From Euborellia annulipes (taxonomy: Eukaryota; Arthropoda; Insecta; Dermaptera; Anisolabididae): DNA of 64,000 bases. A program made the translations under genes and the position numbers. The notes under the pieces were generated by a model. The model made no database searches. It was not told the DNA's origin and saw nothing but the letters and a program-made list of their open reading frames with translations. Numbering within the stretch: the first letter of the stretch is position 1; each line of letters begins with the position of its first letter. Below, piece by piece: positions 21,575 through 31,899 of the stretch. The stretch spans positions 427,270 to 491,269 of the forward strand of contig JAKCPI010005689.1 of assembly GCA_023213315.1 (NCBI GenBank), given 5' to 3'.

Positions 21575-22396
21575 TTGTTTGAAAATAATGAATATCAGCC
21601 TCGCCCCCAGAATTCCTTAAAATGGTGGGGAGAACAGCGCTTTGAAATTAATCAGTCTAAAGCATGGCAATTCGGTTCAATGCTTTTTCGTCTAACGCGC
21701 GGTATAAAAGAATGGCGTATCGAATATTATCGCCCATCTCTTCAAGACGATAATGAGCAAGATTGGCACCCAATCGCAGATCCGAATTTTGCCTTTCCGC
21801 ATACTGTTCAAGTAGAACGCTACATGTTTCGGAAAACTAATCCGGAATTTTTACTTATGCCACGACTGGCAGACCGTTCAGTAGTAATTAAACCCGTTGA
21901 TCCTATCTACATTCCAGCGGGGCAACGTGGAACTCTCTATATTAGTACACCACTATGGATTGCCGGTTTGGTTGAAAGTCAGCATGAGCCTCTGTTTGAG
22001 ATTCCCCTAATTCAGCCCAAAGATACATGGTTTGGTCCAAATGCCCAGCAAGGTGAAATTTGTTATGCCACTTCAGTAGATGGACGTACCGATTTGAACC
22101 TGTTAACACCGCGTGCTTTTCGTGCTGTAACCCCAATTGATTTTCACAATACCAGTAATCATCAATTGCGTTTTGACCGCATGAATGTACCAGTTACCGC
22201 CCTGCCTCTTTTTTATAGTGAAAGTACGGGGCGTTTATGGACGTCTCAAATTAAAGTTTATTATGAAGGCTCTGATCGCCCCGCACGCATTCGTATTGAA
22301 AACCGCACTCCGCCACTTGCGGGTGAAGTGACCTATGTTCATCCGCCACGTTCACCTGGTGGAGCCTTATTCAATATGTTTGATTCATTCTTTTAA
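21575..22396 (+). CDS. DUF432-family protein next to an MscS channel
   Basis: 273 residues, no signal peptide or membrane segment. The start is a TTG at 21575 with GAGGAA about ten bases upstream. The composition is beta-rich, with WWGEQRFEIN near the start, IYIPAGQRGTLYISTPLWIAG in the middle and GALFNMFDSFF at the end. I recognise it as DUF432, a family often found beside small-conductance mechanosensitive channels; no biochemical role is established. It ends nine bases before the mscS gene, so the two are surely one operon. It is divergent from gspE. Confidence 0.75.
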   Translation: MFENNEYQPRPQNSLKWWGEQRFEINQSKAWQFGSMLFRLTRGIKEWRIEYYRPSLQDDNEQDWHPIADPNFAFPHTVQVERYMFRKTNPEFLLMPRLADRSVVIKPVDPIYIPAGQRGTLYISTPLWIAGLVESQHEPLFEIPLIQPKDTWFGPNAQQGEICYATSVDGRTDLNLLTPRAFRAVTPIDFHNTSNHQLRFDRMNVPVTALPLFYSESTGRLWTSQIKVYYEGSDRPARIRIENRTPPLAGEVTYVHPPRSPGGALFNMFDSFF

Positions 22397-22405
22397 GGGG
22401 TTTAT

Positions 22406-23323
22406 ATGGCTGATACAAGTATTCCTAAGGATATCGCTGATAGCCTCACAAGCATATTTACCAATATTAATACCGAACGTATTAGTGAAATTTTAGTCGC
22501 TGTTGTGCTCTGTTTTATTGGTTTTGTTCTTGCTCGTATTATTTCAAATACATTTATTAGAACCATTGGCTCACGTTTTAATGCTCATCAACGTTTGGTA
22601 TGGCGCCGCGGTATTTTTTATTTTATTTTCTTACTCTTCATTATGACGAGTTTAAAAGAAGCTGGTTTTAAACTCAGTGTATTCCTTGGCGCGGCAGGGA
22701 TTCTAACCGTAGCACTTGGTTTCGCTTCACAAACGTCTGCCAGTAACTTAATCAGTGGTTTATTTTTGATTGGTGAAGGTTCATTTGAAGTCGGAGATAC
22801 GATCCAGATTACCCTGATTCGTGGAAATACGATTGAAGGTGAAGTGATTTCAATTGACTTGCTTTCTGTAAAACTACTTACACTCGACAATGTCTATATT
22901 CGTCTGCCAAATGAACAGCTTATTCGTGCTCCCGTACACAACTTATCTAAATACCCAATTCGGCGAATTCCAATTACACTCGCAATTAACTTTCACGAAG
23001 ACATCATTAAAGTTCGCGAAGTTCTACTTAACGTAGCAGCTCATTATCCGCTTGTATTAGATGACCCAAAGCCTGCTGTTACAGTTACTGCATTCAGAGA
23101 ATCATCGATTGAACTTTTATTTGCAATGTGGTGTAGACAAGAAAATTCTTTAAAAGTCCGAGATGAGATGCAAGAAAGAATTCGAAATGGATTTTTAGAT
23201 AATCAGATTGAAATTCCTGTTCCTAAAATGGGTTTGATTGATCGACCACCTACTGTTTTTGCTGAAGATGATATCGATCAATACAGTAATCAAAAAGAAT
23301 TGAAACAAGAGCCTAAAGCTTAG
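22406..23323 (+). CDS. Small-conductance mechanosensitive channel, MscS family
   Basis: 305 residues with a strong AAGGGG site before the ATG. It has three membrane helices (about 30-52, 70-88, 95-120); the pore helix region reads GAAGILTVALGFASQTSASNLISGLFL, and the beta domain follows with FEVGDTIQI and DNVYIRLPNEQL. Such channels open on membrane tension and protect against hypo-osmotic shock. It is coupled to the DUF432 gene upstream and overlaps the convergent DUF2339 gene by 11 bases at its 3' end. Confidence 0.92.
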   Translation: MADTSIPKDIADSLTSIFTNINTERISEILVAVVLCFIGFVLARIISNTFIRTIGSRFNAHQRLVWRRGIFYFIFLLFIMTSLKEAGFKLSVFLGAAGILTVALGFASQTSASNLISGLFLIGEGSFEVGDTIQITLIRGNTIEGEVISIDLLSVKLLTLDNVYIRLPNEQLIRAPVHNLSKYPIRRIPITLAINFHEDIIKVREVLLNVAAHYPLVLDDPKPAVTVTAFRESSIELLFAMWCRQENSLKVRDEMQERIRNGFLDNQIEIPVPKMGLIDRPPTVFAEDDIDQYSNQKELKQEPKA

Positions 23324-26117
23324 GCTCTTCATTTTTTTGTACAGAGGATGACGGTGGTAATGGTGCAAGATAAGCAATAATTAGCATTACCCCACCAGCT
23401 CCAATAAATGAAATGACCCGAGTTAAAGTCGCACTTTGCGATAGATCAAGCAAAATTAGTTTTAATACGACAATTCCTAAAAGTGCTGCACCAACAAACC
23501 ACAATTGACGAATCATTCTTCGACTTGAGAATGTGGTTAAAACGAATGCCAAAATTACCCAAAGTAACGTCAAACTTAGCTGTACTACACCATTTGTCCA
23601 AATTGCAGCACTCCATAGCGGCGTTGCCCAGTAATGGTGCAAGCCTCTGACCACCACACTACTGAATACTAACAACCCCACTAGAATTGTTGTAATTTTA
23701 AAAGTCCACTCCAGTGATTTATCTTGATCAAAAGCATGTTGATAAATAATAAAGAGTAGGCCTGCAAATACTACAATTGACAGAAAATCAGTTAAGTTAA
23801 GCAAAGGAACAAAATAAAGATATTCCGCAGAATGAATATCGACACTCACCACAAGCAACCAAAGTAAACTTAGACACCACACTGGAATTTGATGTAACAA
23901 TGTGGTTTTATGGGACTGATAAGCCCAAATCGAATAAACCACTGGAACGAAAGCCAAAGCAACAATTGGCATTTGTGGAAAAATCGCCAAACCAACTGTG
24001 GCTAATGCCAACCAGCTTAAACCAGCCCATGCCTTTAAAGACCCAAACTGACCTGACTGCGGTTGAGCCATAATGAATAAAGCACTGAGGAATGTTGCTG
24101 CAATGAGGAAAGTACCCTGTTGCAATATGCTCGGCCATTTAAATACGCTGAATATTTGACTAGTAAAGGCCTCACCCAAAATTAACAACAATAAAAGGCT
24201 AATTAGACTTAACTGTAAACTCTGCCATTGGACTCTTAGTTTGTAGTGAACGACTACACTAAATATTGATAATAATAATATCGCAACCATCAAATATGGG
24301 CTTAAGCCGTGATGTTGCCATGTCATTATTTCTATACCTGCTATAGCACCCGCATACATCCCTAAACATAAGAAAATACCGCTAAACATGCTGGCACTAA
24401 AATAGTGTTGCTCTTTACTGTTGTATTGCAACAAATAGAAGGCTGAAATAAATTGGGCGATTGCATAAATGCTTGTGCTCAATGTTGGGAATTGTTCATT
24501 TGCCCAAAATTGATAAAACAATGCAATTGAACTTAGTAAAACTAAAATTACACCAATATATCGGCTTAAACGGTAGCGCTCAGTTACACCCCATACAATT
24601 AAGGCCGTACCTTGAGCGACCCAACCAATTGCAGTCCAGTGTGCTCCTTTCGCGAGTGGAAAGATTAGAGCAAAAAATGCAACGGCGAGAATGAAAAAGC
24701 TTTTTGCCAACACCGAAAGTTGCGGATGAGTTTTTTTAATCCAGAAAGTTAATAGTGCATAAGTTCCCGCTAGTACTGCGGCGCCAATCGTCAACGCTTG
24801 GGTAGACTCATGTACTAAATAGGCATGTAGTGTAAAACCTAGTACAGGCACGCTAAAAATAAGGCCCACATCTAACAGTGGAGGTAAATGAATCCCTTCT
24901 CGTTTTTCATGTGTTGAAACTCGAGATATATTTTGGCTATAACGCACACTGAGCCAAATAAACAGGGCTATATGCAGCCATAAAATCCAGTCTAATGTGT
25001 CAAATTTTGCAGGTTCTGCATAAAAACCTATCGCGCTACCACCAATAAACATCGTGGCAAAGAAAGCGATTTGATTCAAAACTTTCCAAGGCTGAATAAA
25101 GTTAACAGCAGCAACAGCAAGATTAATGACCAAATAGTAGCTAAATAAGAAAACCACATCGGGACGATATTGCGGAATGACCAGTGGTGCTGCATAAGCC
25201 ATCCCAAGTGCTAAAATTGCTAAGTAAATTGCCTGTTGTTTTAAACTTAAAAATACGGTGATTACTAATAAAATAGTAAACAAAATACTCGCTGTTATTA
25301 GATTGGCAATTACACCAAAATGATGCGAGAACACGAGTGTTAGAAACACAACCGCTAGCCCTACACCTTGCAAAGCAACAGCAAAAAGTTGATTTTTCTT
25401 TTGCAGAGTATAGCCAAATGCAGTTAATACACCTCCAGCAATAGCAATAAATCCAAGTTTCACACCTAAACTCAGCTGCCAATGTTCACTTGCAAAACGC
25501 AGTAACAACACTACCCCAACCATGAGCACAGCAACAGCAACTCTTAAAATTGGATTGCCATGTACCATCCAATCTATTGCTGGTTGCCACCATGCAGTTT
25601 GTACAGGAGCTAGATTTTCTTTTTGGTCTAAAGAGTTCATTTCAGGTAGAGCTGGCTTGATCATATTGTTTGGATCAATTTGCCCCGATACAGGCGTTAC
25701 AACATCTGTATTTATTGCTTCATTTACATGAACATTTTGTTTTGCTGTCTCGAGGTACAATAGTCTTGTATGGAATGCACTAATCGTTTGGACCAAACAT
25801 AACAATAAAACCAGTAATGCACCGCCAGAAATCCACATCCAGTGATTCATATAAGCAACTAACGCAACCAAGGCAGCCGTATAAATCACTGTTGTTTGCA
25901 TACGAATAGAATAAAGAGGATTTGCCTGATGAGAAAACTGTTGTTCTAAATGAGTCAGACGCTGATGCAGATTTGATAATAACTGAACCAGTACTACCAC
26001 GAGTGCAACAGATAAAGCAGCAACAGCACTCTGGAATTTAAAACCAATTGACATGGCTAAAAACAAAGTCAAAGCGATCAAAACGATGATCATTCCCTGT
26101 TTGTCTTTTTTATACAT
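23313..26117 (-). CDS. DUF2339 large multi-pass membrane protein
   Basis: 934 residues, mostly hydrophobic, with more than 20 predicted membrane segments after an N-terminal pair of helices and a short coiled region (LLSNLHQRLTHLEQQFSHQ, about 45-63). Recognisable DUF2339 signatures include NPILRVAVAVLMVGVVLLLRF and the closing FIGAGGVMLIIAYL. The family is of unknown function, though large transporter-like roles have been suggested. Its last codons overlap the 3' end of mscS on the other strand, so no terminator fits between the two genes. Confidence 0.85.
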   Translation of the reverse strand: MYKKDKQGMIIVLIALTLFLAMSIGFKFQSAVAALSVALVVVLVQLLSNLHQRLTHLEQQFSHQANPLYSIRMQTTVIYTAALVALVAYMNHWMWISGGALLVLLLCLVQTISAFHTRLLYLETAKQNVHVNEAINTDVVTPVSGQIDPNNMIKPALPEMNSLDQKENLAPVQTAWWQPAIDWMVHGNPILRVAVAVLMVGVVLLLRFASEHWQLSLGVKLGFIAIAGGVLTAFGYTLQKKNQLFAVALQGVGLAVVFLTLVFSHHFGVIANLITASILFTILLVITVFLSLKQQAIYLAILALGMAYAAPLVIPQYRPDVVFLFSYYLVINLAVAAVNFIQPWKVLNQIAFFATMFIGGSAIGFYAEPAKFDTLDWILWLHIALFIWLSVRYSQNISRVSTHEKREGIHLPPLLDVGLIFSVPVLGFTLHAYLVHESTQALTIGAAVLAGTYALLTFWIKKTHPQLSVLAKSFFILAVAFFALIFPLAKGAHWTAIGWVAQGTALIVWGVTERYRLSRYIGVILVLLSSIALFYQFWANEQFPTLSTSIYAIAQFISAFYLLQYNSKEQHYFSASMFSGIFLCLGMYAGAIAGIEIMTWQHHGLSPYLMVAILLLSIFSVVVHYKLRVQWQSLQLSLISLLLLLILGEAFTSQIFSVFKWPSILQQGTFLIAATFLSALFIMAQPQSGQFGSLKAWAGLSWLALATVGLAIFPQMPIVALAFVPVVYSIWAYQSHKTTLLHQIPVWCLSLLWLLVVSVDIHSAEYLYFVPLLNLTDFLSIVVFAGLLFIIYQHAFDQDKSLEWTFKITTILVGLLVFSSVVVRGLHHYWATPLWSAAIWTNGVVQLSLTLLWVILAFVLTTFSSRRMIRQLWFVGAALLGIVVLKLILLDLSQSATLTRVISFIGAGGVMLIIAYLAPLPPSSSVQKNEEPKL

Positions 26118-26271
26118 GGGCTTAGCAATATGACACCTTCATTACATGTCATCTTACTTCAAGGCAATACAAGCGTATATTTATACATACAAAATACTGC
26201 AAAAATCATAAACCTGCATTCATATCCGTTTTCACGTAAAATACCCGTAATTCAGATTAAGGAATTGTTCA

Positions 26272-29043
26272 ATGCCACCATTTGTCTTGGTTGATGGGTC
26301 CTATTTTTTATTTCGTGCATATCATGCATTACCACCATTGACGACCTCTACAGGGTTACATACCAATGCAATACGTGGAGCAATTTCTGCGATTCAAAAA
26401 CTTATGCGTCGTATGCAACCGACGCATATGGCCGTAATTTTTGACACTCCCGAACCAACCTTCCGTCATAAGCTTTCACCCATTTATAAAGGTGATCGTC
26501 CAACCATGCCCGAAGAGTTATCTCAACAAATTCCATATTTACATGCATTGATTAAAGCTCAAGGTATTCCTTTATATAGTCTCCCTGGCGCAGAAGCGGA
26601 TGACATTATTGGTACACTTGCTAAACGTGCTGTACTCGAAGGACACCATGTTCTCATCTCGACTGGAGATAAAGACATGGCTCAATTAGTTAATGATCAT
26701 GTAAAGTTAGAAGATAGTTTTAAAGATCGCGTAATGGACACCGACGGTGTATTTGAGAAGTTTGGAGTTTGGCCAAATCAGATTATCGACTACTTGACTC
26801 TGATGGGGGATGCATCCGACGGTATTATGGGTGTTCCAGGCATCGGTGCAAAAACAGCAGCAAAATTACTGACTGAATATGGCACCTTAGAAAATATTAT
26901 TGCCAATGCAGACCAACTTAAAGGCAAGATTAGCCAGAATATTAAAGATAATTTAGACAATATTAAGCTTGATCATCAGCTAGCAAGTATTGTGTGTGAT
27001 CTTCCTTTAGAACTCGACTGGCATGAATTAAAGCTTATCGACCCAAATGTTGATGCTTTGCGTAACTTATATACTGAGCTTGAGTTTAGAAATCAGTTAC
27101 AGTCGCTTGACCATCCAAATAATCCGAACAGCTCTGCTTATAAACAACAAGTTTCACAAGTCGTAGTACAAGATGAAGTTAAACCAGCTGATTCGATAGA
27201 AACCGAAGATCAGGCCAGTTTAACGAGTCAAGATGACCAGCTTGGGACTGCCAATTACCACACTGTTTTAACTCAAGAAGCATGGGATCAACTCTGGCAG
27301 CGCATGCAAAATGCCGATCATTTTGCCATTGATACAGAAACCACGAGTCTTGATTATCGTATTGCCGAAATGGTTGGTTTTTCAATCGCATTTGATGCAC
27401 AAGATGCCTACTATGTGCCTTTAGCGCATAACTATGAAAATGCTCCAGAGCAACTGAACCGTGAGCAAATTCTGGCTCAAATTAAGCCTGTACTAGAAAA
27501 TGAAGCGGTTAAAAAAATCGGTCATCATCTTAAATACGATGCACATATTTTTGCTAACCATGAAATTGATTTAAAAGGCTGGTATTTCGACAGCATGTTG
27601 GCGTCTTATGTACTGAATGCAGCAGCAACTCGTCATGGAATGGATGATGTTGCTCGTGTCTACCTAAGTCACTTAACAACGACTTTTGAACAAATTGCCG
27701 GCAAAGGTGCAAAGCAGAAAACATTTAATCAAATTGAGATTGAAGTCGCTGCACACTATGCAGCAGAAGATGCACATGTGACCTATCGTTTGTATGAAGT
27801 CCTTTCAAACAAACTTAAACCATTTCCTGAACTAGAAAATATTTTATATAACATTGAAATGCCAGTTGCCCGAATTTTATCGGGTATGGAAGAAGATGGT
27901 ATTCGTTTAGATCATGCATTCCTCGATAAATTAAGTGTTGAATTTGCAAAAACTATGGAAGGTCTTGAAAATCAGGCCATGGAAATTGCAGATGAAACTT
28001 TTAATATTGCTTCACCTAAACAAGTAGGGGAAATTCTATTTGATAAATTAGGAATCAAAGGCGGGAAAAAAACTGCAACTGGCCAATACAGCACCAGTGA
28101 AAGTGTCTTAGAAAAAATTGAACACCCTTTAGCAGAAATTATTCTAGAACATCGTGGTTTAGCAAAGCTAAAGAGTACCTATACGGACCGTCTGGTTGAA
28201 CAATCTCATAACGATACGCATCGTGTACATACGAGCTATCATCAAGCGCTAACAGCGACAGGTCGTCTATCCTCTTCCGATCCTAATTTACAAAATATTC
28301 CAATTCGTAGACAAATTGGTCGTCAGATTCGTAAAGCATTCATTGCACCAGAAGGCCGAGTTCTATTGGCTGCCGATTATTCGCAAATTGAACTACGTTT
28401 AATGGCACATTTTTCTCAAGATGATGCTTTAGTACATGCGTTCCAACATGGACAAGATGTTCACCGTAGAACTGCTGCCGAAGTATTAGGTATTGCAATT
28501 GAAGACGTAACTAATGACCAGCGTCGTCAAGCCAAGGCAGTAAACTTTGGTCTACTTTATGGTATGTCTGAGTTTGGCTTAATTCGTCAATTAGGCTTCA
28601 CACGTCAAGAATCGCAAAACTACATCAAGCAGTACTTCCAACGCTATCCTGGCATCTATGAATATATGCAACGCACGCGTCAAGTTGCATCAGAGCAAGG
28701 CTTTGTTGAAACTATTTTAGGTCGACGTCTTTATACGCCTGATATTGATGCACGAAATGTGATGGTGCGTAAGGCTGCCGAACGTGCTGCGATCAATGCA
28801 CCTTTACAAGGCAGTGCGGCTGATATTATTAAACTTGCGATGATTGAAGTAGATAAAATTCTGCCAAAAGATCAGGCAAAGTTACTTCTTCAAGTACACG
28901 ATGAATTAGTTTTTGAAGTAGATCAAAACATTGCCGATGAGCTTTCTAAGCAAATTGCAAATGTTATGGAATCGGTTCTAGAAATTTCAGTGCCTTTACT
29001 TGTTGAAGTAGGACAAGGACTGAACTGGGATGATGCTCATTAA
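26272..29043 (+). CDS. polA: DNA polymerase I
   Basis: Repair and Okazaki-fragment polymerase, 923 residues, intact. The 5' nuclease domain (1-300) starts VDGSYFLFRAYHAL and includes GDKDMAQLV and the helix-hairpin-helix GDASDGIMGVPGIGAKTAAKLL. The 3'-5' exonuclease (about 335-520) keeps its catalytic DTE in FAIDTETTSLDYR. The polymerase domain has motif A (LLAADYSQIELRLMAHFSQD), motif B (RRQAKAVNFGLLYG) and motif C (LLQVHDELVFEV). All three activities therefore look functional. A strong terminator follows. Confidence 0.98.
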   Translation: MPPFVLVDGSYFLFRAYHALPPLTTSTGLHTNAIRGAISAIQKLMRRMQPTHMAVIFDTPEPTFRHKLSPIYKGDRPTMPEELSQQIPYLHALIKAQGIPLYSLPGAEADDIIGTLAKRAVLEGHHVLISTGDKDMAQLVNDHVKLEDSFKDRVMDTDGVFEKFGVWPNQIIDYLTLMGDASDGIMGVPGIGAKTAAKLLTEYGTLENIIANADQLKGKISQNIKDNLDNIKLDHQLASIVCDLPLELDWHELKLIDPNVDALRNLYTELEFRNQLQSLDHPNNPNSSAYKQQVSQVVVQDEVKPADSIETEDQASLTSQDDQLGTANYHTVLTQEAWDQLWQRMQNADHFAIDTETTSLDYRIAEMVGFSIAFDAQDAYYVPLAHNYENAPEQLNREQILAQIKPVLENEAVKKIGHHLKYDAHIFANHEIDLKGWYFDSMLASYVLNAAATRHGMDDVARVYLSHLTTTFEQIAGKGAKQKTFNQIEIEVAAHYAAEDAHVTYRLYEVLSNKLKPFPELENILYNIEMPVARILSGMEEDGIRLDHAFLDKLSVEFAKTMEGLENQAMEIADETFNIASPKQVGEILFDKLGIKGGKKTATGQYSTSESVLEKIEHPLAEIILEHRGLAKLKSTYTDRLVEQSHNDTHRVHTSYHQALTATGRLSSSDPNLQNIPIRRQIGRQIRKAFIAPEGRVLLAADYSQIELRLMAHFSQDDALVHAFQHGQDVHRRTAAEVLGIAIEDVTNDQRRQAKAVNFGLLYGMSEFGLIRQLGFTRQESQNYIKQYFQRYPGIYEYMQRTRQVASEQGFVETILGRRLYTPDIDARNVMVRKAAERAAINAPLQGSAADIIKLAMIEVDKILPKDQAKLLLQVHDELVFEVDQNIADELSKQIANVMESVLEISVPLLVEVGQGLNWDDAH

Positions 29044-29054
29044 TTAACAGAAAT

Positions 29055-29086
29055 AAAAAAGGGCTGTATTTAACAGCCCTTTTTTA
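29055..29086. terminator. Bidirectional terminator between polA and the yggT gene
   Basis: GGGCTGT and ACAGCCC form a stem around ATTTA, flanked by six A on one side and seven T on the other, so it can serve polA (+) and yggT (-). Confidence 0.9.
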
Positions 29087-29096
29087 TTGGGTCAGC

Positions 29097-29666
29097 TTAA
29101 AGTCCGGTTAAGAGAATTTTCGCTACTTCATTCATTAAGATCTCGGCAATATAGAGTGCCAAAAATGCCAAAATTGGAGATAAATCAATCATTCCCATAT
29201 TAGGCAATAAACGACGGAATGGTGCGAGTAATGGTTCAGCTAAATCTTGAATCACCTCAATATAAGGTGAACGCGATTGCGTAAACATGACCACCCAACT
29301 CAAAATGATTGTTGCGAAAATTAAATAACGGCAGAAACGAATCAAGTCCTGAATCATGGTTACAAATGTCAGAATCAGTAAATGAATCGGACTATTTGGC
29401 ATAGAGCCAGAAAGATACATCACACCGAAAATTTTCAGTAAATACAACGTAATTAAAAGAACCAACGCAGCCAAATTAAATCGGCCTTTTGCGACCGTCG
29501 GAAAAATTCGGCCAAAAATATCAACAATCTTAGTCGCTTTTACGGTCGATAAAACCACAGGATTATAAGGACTTACTGCCGCTAATTGCATTAAAAAACG
29601 GAAAAAGACCAATAAAATCGCGACATTAATTAAAATTCCAAAAATTAGCGCAGAATTTGCACCCAT
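29097..29666 (-). CDS. yggT: YggT-family membrane protein
   Basis: 189 residues with two YGGT repeats, each made of paired membrane helices: the first ends near VVLSTVKATKIVDIFGRIFP and the second near VIQDLAEPLLAPFRRLLPNMGMIDLSPI, which is the diagnostic sequence. The family is linked with cell division and osmotic tolerance in other bacteria, without a settled mechanism. It follows proC by 21 bases; proC-yggT is a common arrangement. Confidence 0.9.
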   Translation of the reverse strand: MGANSALIFGILINVAILLVFFRFLMQLAAVSPYNPVVLSTVKATKIVDIFGRIFPTVAKGRFNLAALVLLITLYLLKIFGVMYLSGSMPNSPIHLLILTFVTMIQDLIRFCRYLIFATIILSWVVMFTQSRSPYIEVIQDLAEPLLAPFRRLLPNMGMIDLSPILAFLALYIAEILMNEVAKILLTGL

Positions 29667-29687
29667 AGTTGTCTTATCCTATTTAAG

Positions 29688-30533
29688 CTATTTCGCACTG
29701 TCACTCAGTTCTTGAGCCAATTCTTGGCTACGCTTCTGAGCAGCAGCCAATGCAGATTGAATATTTTGGGAGATTTGTGCACGGTCAAAAACTTCAAGTG
29801 CAGCTTGTGTTGTACCATTTGGCGATGTCACATTCTTACGAAGTTCAGATGGAGTATTTGAACTGGTAATTGCCATTTGAGCTGCACCTAACGCCGTTTG
29901 AAGAGTCAACGCGGTTGCAACTTTTTCATCCAGTCCTAAATTCTTACCCGCACGGATCATACTTTCCATCAAATAGAAAAAATATGCAGGACCTGAACCA
30001 GAAACTGCTGTTACCGCATCAATTTGAGCTTCGGAGTTTACCCAAATTGTTAAGCCTGTGGCTGCTAAAATCTGACTTGTTAATTCACGATCCGAAGTAC
30101 CCACTACATCATTTGCATAGATACCATGCGCGCCTGTTTGAACCAGAGCTGGTGTATTTGGCATAACCCGTACAATTCGATCGCTATCAATTAAATTTGA
30201 TATTGTTTGAATTTCAGCACCAGCAATAATTGAAATGACCAATTTATCTGATAACAGACCTTTCAAGGGACGTAAAACAGTCGCCAGAACTTGGGGTTTT
30301 ACCGCCAGTACGACAACATCAGCAGTCTGAATTGCAGCCACGTTATCTTGTGTGACGTGGACTTCTTTCTCTTGTAATAATTGACGGATCTGTTCAACAG
30401 GATCTGAAACAGTAATACGTGTCGGTGGTAAACCTCTTGAAATGAGCCCACCAATTAACGCTTGGGCCATATTACCGCCACCAATAAAACAGATATTACA
30501 ATTTACTGCACTTGCCATAACCATATTCGCCAT
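29688..30533 (-). CDS. proC: Pyrroline-5-carboxylate reductase
   Basis: Last step of proline synthesis, reducing pyrroline-5-carboxylate with NAD(P)H. Up to 281 residues. The N-terminal dinucleotide fold shows [18 protein letters not shown], followed by VVLAVKPQVL, VRVMPNTPALVQTGAHGIY and the C-terminal ITAVSGSGPAYFF and NVTSPNGTTQAALEVF motifs. Three possible ATG starts exist (30533, 30524, 30518), all overlapping the 3' end of tilS; I kept the longest. The overlap suggests translational coupling tilS-proC. Confidence 0.95.
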   Translation of the reverse strand: MANMVMASAVNCNICFIGGGNMAQALIGGLISRGLPPTRITVSDPVEQIRQLLQEKEVHVTQDNVAAIQTADVVVLAVKPQVLATVLRPLKGLLSDKLVISIIAGAEIQTISNLIDSDRIVRVMPNTPALVQTGAHGIYANDVVGTSDRELTSQILAATGLTIWVNSEAQIDAVTAVSGSGPAYFFYLMESMIRAGKNLGLDEKVATALTLQTALGAAQMAITSSNTPSELRKNVTSPNGTTQAALEVFDRAQISQNIQSALAAAQKRSQELAQELSDSAK

Positions 30534-31899
30534 TTACCAGATTACAAGAATGAGAAATTAAATCTGGTTGCCATCCTCCTTGCTCACAATACGGAGACTG
30601 AGCCAACCAAAATCCTTTCGGTGTAAAAACCCCAAGCATAACATTATCTATAACTAATATTTGAATTGTATGACGAAGCCAAGGCAAAATATGTGCTTCT
30701 TGAATTGCTTTTTTTAATGGCCATTGGCCAACACGACCATATAAGTGGACTTTTTCTCCACCCTGACGTCGAATTATTCTCAATTTTTTATTTAATAAAG
30801 ATGAAGCTAAACCGATATTTTTTTGTGTAATCTGAAAATTTCCTGAAGCGTAATGCACTATTTCTCCCATTTGGAAATGATGCTCCGATTCAACCTCAAC
30901 TGGACTTAATGTTTCAGCAAGAAAAGCCTGTTTACTCAATCTATAAAGATACTGTTGATAACGGACATAGTAAAACTGATTCCAGTGTAATGCTGCTTGT
31001 GCATCAGACTTTGAATCAATCACTTCATTTTTTAAGCGCTCGACCATTTCAAATGCAGGTCGATATTGCCCATCACCTTTCATCCAAACCGAAAGCAACT
31101 GGCGCTGACGGGCAGCCGATAAATTTAACAATTTAGTTAAGTCTAAACAATCAGCGGTACCACAATGCTTTAAATCGACTATCAAAACTTCTTCTAAAAT
31201 TTCAGAAGCATCTTGCATCAAATAGCTGGTTCGGCTAAGTGCTTGCTGCATTTTAGGAAATCGATTTTGTAAAAATGGCCAAAGTTCCTCACGTGACCAT
31301 GCTCGATCATAGTGAATATCGTAATTTGTAGGGTCATTTACATATTCAACTTCAAGTTGGGTAGTCCAATCGACAATTTGCTCACGAGTTAAATCTAAAA
31401 AAGGACGCCAAATTGTCATATCTACGCGGTAATCAATAGACTGCATAGCAGCAAGGCCATCAACACCTGCACCCGACATCAACCTCAACATTACTGTTTC
31501 AGCCTGATCTTGTTGATGATGAGCAAGTACTAAAATTTCGTTAGCTTGTAAATGCTGTCGATAAGCTTGATAACGTGCCTGACGTGCTTGAGCTTCCAAA
31601 TTACCGTCGGTAACTTGAACCTTTTGAATAATATAAGGAATATCTAAGCAAGTAGCTTGTTTAGCAACGAGTTTACCCCATTCTGCACTTTGTGATTGCA
31701 GTTGATGATCGATATAAATCGCTCGAATCTTTTGAGGGAAAATTTGAGACATCAAATGTAGTAGCAGCATTGAATCCATGCCGCCACTACATCCAATAAG
31801 AAAAGAACTATTTTCTGAAAACAGTTGAGCCTGCTTTAAGACATTATGCCTAAATTTGCGCTGCCAAACTTCATTAAACGTTGATAACGTGCTTCGCAT
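30496..31899 (-). CDS. tilS: tRNA(Ile)-lysidine synthetase
   Basis: Converts C34 of the CAU-anticodon tRNA-Ile to lysidine, so that it reads AUA; essential. 467 residues. The PP-loop ATP site is [18 protein letters not shown] (about residue 33-50), followed by [26 protein letters not shown]. The C-terminal tRNA-binding domain ends with [21 protein letters not shown]. The start at 31899 lies 64 bases inside accA in another frame, and the end overlaps proC by 38 bases, so the genes are tightly packed. A later start inside the protein would remove part of the N-terminus. Confidence 0.93.
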   Translation of the reverse strand: MRSTLSTFNEVWQRKFRHNVLKQAQLFSENSSFLIGCSGGMDSMLLLHLMSQIFPQKIRAIYIDHQLQSQSAEWGKLVAKQATCLDIPYIIQKVQVTDGNLEAQARQARYQAYRQHLQANEILVLAHHQQDQAETVMLRLMSGAGVDGLAAMQSIDYRVDMTIWRPFLDLTREQIVDWTTQLEVEYVNDPTNYDIHYDRAWSREELWPFLQNRFPKMQQALSRTSYLMQDASEILEEVLIVDLKHCGTADCLDLTKLLNLSAARQRQLLSVWMKGDGQYRPAFEMVERLKNEVIDSKSDAQAALHWNQFYYVRYQQYLYRLSKQAFLAETLSPVEVESEHHFQMGEIVHYASGNFQITQKNIGLASSLLNKKLRIIRRQGGEKVHLYGRVGQWPLKKAIQEAHILPWLRHTIQILVIDNVMLGVFTPKGFWLAQSPYCEQGGWQPDLISHSCNLVNGEYGYGKCSKL

